DNA of 7,521 nucleotides from CAYJAD01 sp964370835 (GTDB taxonomy: Bacteria; Desulfobacterota; Desulfovibrionia; Desulfovibrionales; Desulfovibrionaceae), in the NCBI GenBank assembly GCA_964370835.1, contig CAYJLO010000110.1:1-7521 (forward strand), in the 5' to 3' direction. The translations under genes and the position numbers were made by a program. The notes under the pieces are model-generated. The model was given only the letters and a program-made list of their open reading frames with translations. It made no database searches and was not told where the DNA came from. The number at the start of each line of letters is the position of its first letter. The first letter of the stretch is position 1. This document shows positions 5,845 to 7,521 of the stretch, piece by piece.

Positions 5845-5868
5845 CATAGGAGCTAAACAGTTTGTAGC

Positions 5869-6600
5869 TTAGAAGCCAAAACCATCATCATCATTACCGG
5901 AAGCGTTGAAGCCAAAGTCACCGGTGATGCCGCGTGGGGTATCATCTGATAATTCTTCAGCAGCTTCTTCCACGGCTTCAGCACCAGCGGCGGCGGCAAC
6001 GCCACCCACCACAAGGCCTTTCATATTATCTTTAATGGCGCCTTTAATCATACTTAAAAGTTCAGCTTGATCCACGGCCATTTTACCTTGGAAGGGCAAG
6101 AGCTCCTTACGCAAGGCACCCATGTCGGTATTCATGGTCTTTATTTTAGCTTCCAGCTGGTCACACTTTTTCTCAAGTTCGCCGGCTTTGGCTTCTGCGG
6201 GCTCAAGCACTTCTATTTTAGCATGTAAGGTGGCAATTTCTGCGCTTTGAGCTTTATTGGTTTCGTCCATATCCTTGAGGCAATCAAGGGTTGTGGCGGC
6301 CATGGCTTGCAATTTAGCACTCATGGGCACCATGGACACATTGTCACCCACGTTCTTTTTCTTTTCAGAAACGAAGGTGTCCCACTCTGTGGAGCCATCC
6401 CATTCCATGGCCACAAAGTCAGGGTATAAAGATGCCAACCATCCGGCGGCAAGGGGGGCTACCACACGGGCGCAGCAATCGCAAGCAATGGCGCGTCCGG
6501 TAAGGTAACCAGCCAATTCTTTTACGTCAGCGTCTTCCTTGCCTACAACGAGAGCAAGCACATTTTCCATGGGAAAGACTTTACGAGCAACATCAGACAT
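5869..6600 (-). CDS. qmoD: QmoD-like protein of the qmo cluster
   Basis: Probable homologue of the conserved gene that follows qmoABC in Desulfovibrio (DVU0851, called qmoD). Its biochemical role is not well established; a link to Qmo and sulfate reduction rests on genetics and gene order. The protein is 243 aa, soluble, with no signal peptide. Visible parts: a globular N-terminus (about 1-80) with a CDCC cluster at C40, C42 and C43; a coiled coil of heptad-like charged sequence from about 95 to 170; an alanine/glycine-rich stretch (196-210); and an acidic, Phe/Gly-rich tail ending DDDGFGF. ATG at 6600 is chosen because AAGGAGGAGG lies 4 bases before it; a longer frame to 6657 would translate that site. 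It lies 180 bp after qmoC and ends at an intrinsic terminator. The name rests mostly on position and general make-up, since I cannot align it. Confidence 0.75.
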   Translation of the reverse strand: MSDVARKVFPMENVLALVVGKEDADVKELAGYLTGRAIACDCCARVVAPLAAGWLASLYPDFVAMEWDGSTEWDTFVSEKKKNVGDNVSMVPMSAKLQAMAATTLDCLKDMDETNKAQSAEIATLHAKIEVLEPAEAKAGELEKKCDQLEAKIKTMNTDMGALRKELLPFQGKMAVDQAELLSMIKGAIKDNMKGLVVGGVAAAAGAEAVEEAAEELSDDTPRGITGDFGFNASGNDDDGFGF

Positions 6601-6604
6601 ACGG

Positions 6605-6614
6605 CCTCCTCCTT
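6605..6614 (-). promoter_or_regulatory. Extended Shine-Dalgarno site of qmoD
   Basis: Minus-strand AAGGAGGAGG, 4 bases before the ATG at 6600. It is an unusually complete match to the 16S anti-Shine-Dalgarno sequence, predicting strong translation, and it rules out the longer start at 6657. Confidence 0.85.
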
Positions 6615-6637
6615 GGGAGATCGGGATTATTAAGATG

Positions 6638-6660
6638 AATTTGCAATTTTTTTGCAAATT
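6638..6660. repeat. Nine-base inverted repeat upstream of qmoD
   Basis: AATTTGCAA (6638-6646) and TTGCAAATT (6652-6660) are perfect reverse complements around five T residues. It lies 37-60 bases upstream of the qmoD start codon. The shape fits a dimeric regulator's operator or an AT-rich hairpin in the leader. Confidence 0.5.
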
Positions 6661-6669
6661 TCATGGAGC

Positions 6670-6684
6670 ATTGACCAGGTCAAT
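6670..6684. promoter_or_regulatory. Perfect 15-bp palindrome ATTGACC-N-GGTCAAT, possible operator
   Basis: Seven-base arms flank a single central base. It lies 69-84 bases upstream of qmoD in the gap after qmoC. It resembles the HcpR-type TTGAC(N4)GTCAA motif described for Desulfovibrio, but the spacing between TTGAC and GTCAA is 3 rather than 4, so the regulator is not assigned. Confidence 0.45.
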
Positions 6685-6734
6685 AAGATGCAAGCTTAGT
6701 ATGATTTTTTAAAAACTCACTAGCCTTGTATCTT

Positions 6735-6771
6735 CGCCCTGCACAGAACCTTATAAACCCCGTGCAGAGCG
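6735..6771 (-). other. RNA hairpin just after the qmoC stop codon
   Basis: On the minus strand CGCTCTGCAC pairs with GTGCAGGGCG over 10 bp, with one U-G pair, around a 17-base loop. The odd pair is allowed only in the minus-strand RNA, which matches the direction of qmo transcription. No T-run follows directly, so a simple terminator is unlikely. A role in 3'-end protection or processing between qmoC and qmoD is inference. Confidence 0.55.
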
Positions 6772-6780
6772 CATCTCCAA

Positions 6781-7521
6781 TTAATTACTACGACCAACCA
6801 TGCGCACATAGGTAAGTGCGGCTGTTCTGTACACAAAGTGCCCAAGCTTAGACCAAGGCAAGTAGGCAAAGAGCATCCACACAAAAACCAAGTGGAAATA
6901 GTACACAATAAAGGCCGGTGTGATGGCGTCCATCAAGCGGAAGGCTTGGCTCAAAATACCGGTAAGTGCCACCACCCAGATGATACCTAACAGATACCAA
7001 TCGTAGAAGGAGGAACCTTGATATTTAGGATTGAGCTTCATGCGGCGAAGCGTCAATAACCCAAGACCAAGCACCATGGCTAAAGCACCAAGGTTTGCCA
7101 GAATCTTAATGGGGTTAGTCAGCTCCAAAGGAGTGGTTACCTTCAAAGCAGGAATAACCTTACCAATCCAGTGCCCGCCAGCCACGATGGCTGTGACGAT
7201 GGCAAGTGCCACAAAGCTGTACATGAGCACCATATGGCCCCATTTACGGCCGGATTTGGCTTCGGTATCTTCTGGCTTTTCCGCAGGAGTAGAACAATCA
7301 CTAAACTTTTTGTGTGTAATGATTTCTTCCACCACCACGTCATATAAGTGGCAATACCATGGCTTGGTTTTACCCAGCATGAGTATGGTGCCTTCAGGTT
7401 TAAATAAATCCAACAGGCGCATGACACCCTTGTATAGAATAAAGGCCGCACCAAAGAAAGTGATCATGAATATGGGGTCAATGGTGTAGTCGCCATAGAA
7501 GACTTGGCCAAACACAATGCG
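6781..7521 (-). CDS. qmoC: QmoC, haem-b membrane subunit of the Qmo complex (C-terminal part)
   Basis: Membrane subunit of the quinone-interacting oxidoreductase QmoABC, which links the menaquinone pool to APS reductase in sulfate reducers. The visible part is 246 residues; the frame stays open to the window edge, so the true start and the HdrC-like iron-sulfur half lie beyond it. The GTG at 7515 is not a credible start. Five membrane helices are visible, at about 15-38, 95-118, 138-160, 172-196 and 202-224, the layout of the HdrE/NarI-type cytochrome b domain. Histidines H96, H117, H210 and H228 are candidate haem-b ligands. The soluble loop at about 45-92 is charged and carries CxxxxxxC-free lysine-rich sequence, so no iron-sulfur motif is visible here. 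It is followed by qmoD after 180 bp. An HdrE or DsrM-like cytochrome is the main alternative, but gene order and overall pattern favour QmoC. Confidence 0.85.
   Translation of the reverse strand, partial: RIVFGQVFYGDYTIDPIFMITFFGAAFILYKGVMRLLDLFKPEGTILMLGKTKPWYCHLYDVVVEEIITHKKFSDCSTPAEKPEDTEAKSGRKWGHMVLMYSFVALAIVTAIVAGGHWIGKVIPALKVTTPLELTNPIKILANLGALAMVLGLGLLTLRRMKLNPKYQGSSFYDWYLLGIIWVVALTGILSQAFRLMDAITPAFIVYYFHLVFVWMLFAYLPWSKLGHFVYRTAALTYVRMVGRSN

Noticed and set aside
6601..6657. N-terminal extension of QmoD to 6657
   Set aside because: It would translate the strong Shine-Dalgarno sequence (giving SQGGGR) and the inverted repeat; the ATG at 6600 is ideally placed.
6670..6684. HcpR binding site controlling qmoD
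   Set aside because: The TTGAC/GTCAA spacing is 3, while the family motif as I recall it has 4; CRP/FNR-type proteins are strict about spacing. Kept only as an unassigned palindrome.

Overview
The window reads as part of a chromosome of a sulfate-reducing bacterium of the Desulfovibrionales (Desulfovibrio-like), of moderate GC content by eye. Two things point there. One is the C-terminal half of QmoC, the haem-b membrane subunit of the Qmo complex of dissimilatory sulfate reduction, followed by a QmoD-like gene. The other is an F1-type ATP synthase operon that begins with paired b' and b subunits and has no a or c subunit next to it, as in Desulfovibrio. Every gene I can support lies on the minus strand, so transcription runs from high to low coordinates.

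Right end (7521-5811): qmoC (partial, entering from beyond the window), a 180-bp gap holding a 10-bp RNA hairpin and two clean palindromes, then qmoD with a very strong Shine-Dalgarno sequence, then an intrinsic terminator. Qmo passes electrons between the quinone pool and APS reductase. QmoD is the less understood last gene of that cluster.

Middle (5735-2355): a two-gene signalling unit. A cytoplasmic FIST-domain sensor protein is followed 4 bases after its stop codon by a soluble hybrid histidine kinase (coiled coil, PAS, HisKA, HATPase, REC, REC). The first receiver has lost key pocket residues and the second is intact. The unit ends at a strong 13-bp terminator hairpin, preceded on the plus strand by two related, degenerate copies of the same sequence.

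Gap (about 1325-2354): one kilobase with no convincing protein gene. It is not featureless. GC-rich islands in an AT-rich background fold into many hairpins, including a closed multi-branched structure at 1801-1913 followed by a T-run, and a second structured block near 2092-2217. This is the most likely place for an undescribed RNA or a multicopy intergenic element.

Left end (1324-1): a candidate promoter, then atpF' (b'), atpF (b) and the start of atpH (delta). Both atpF and atpH appear to start with TTG, as judged from the position of their Shine-Dalgarno sequences, and the atpF stop overlaps the atpH start. A 106-bp gap with a hairpin separates b' from b. The rest of the operon should lie to the left of the window.
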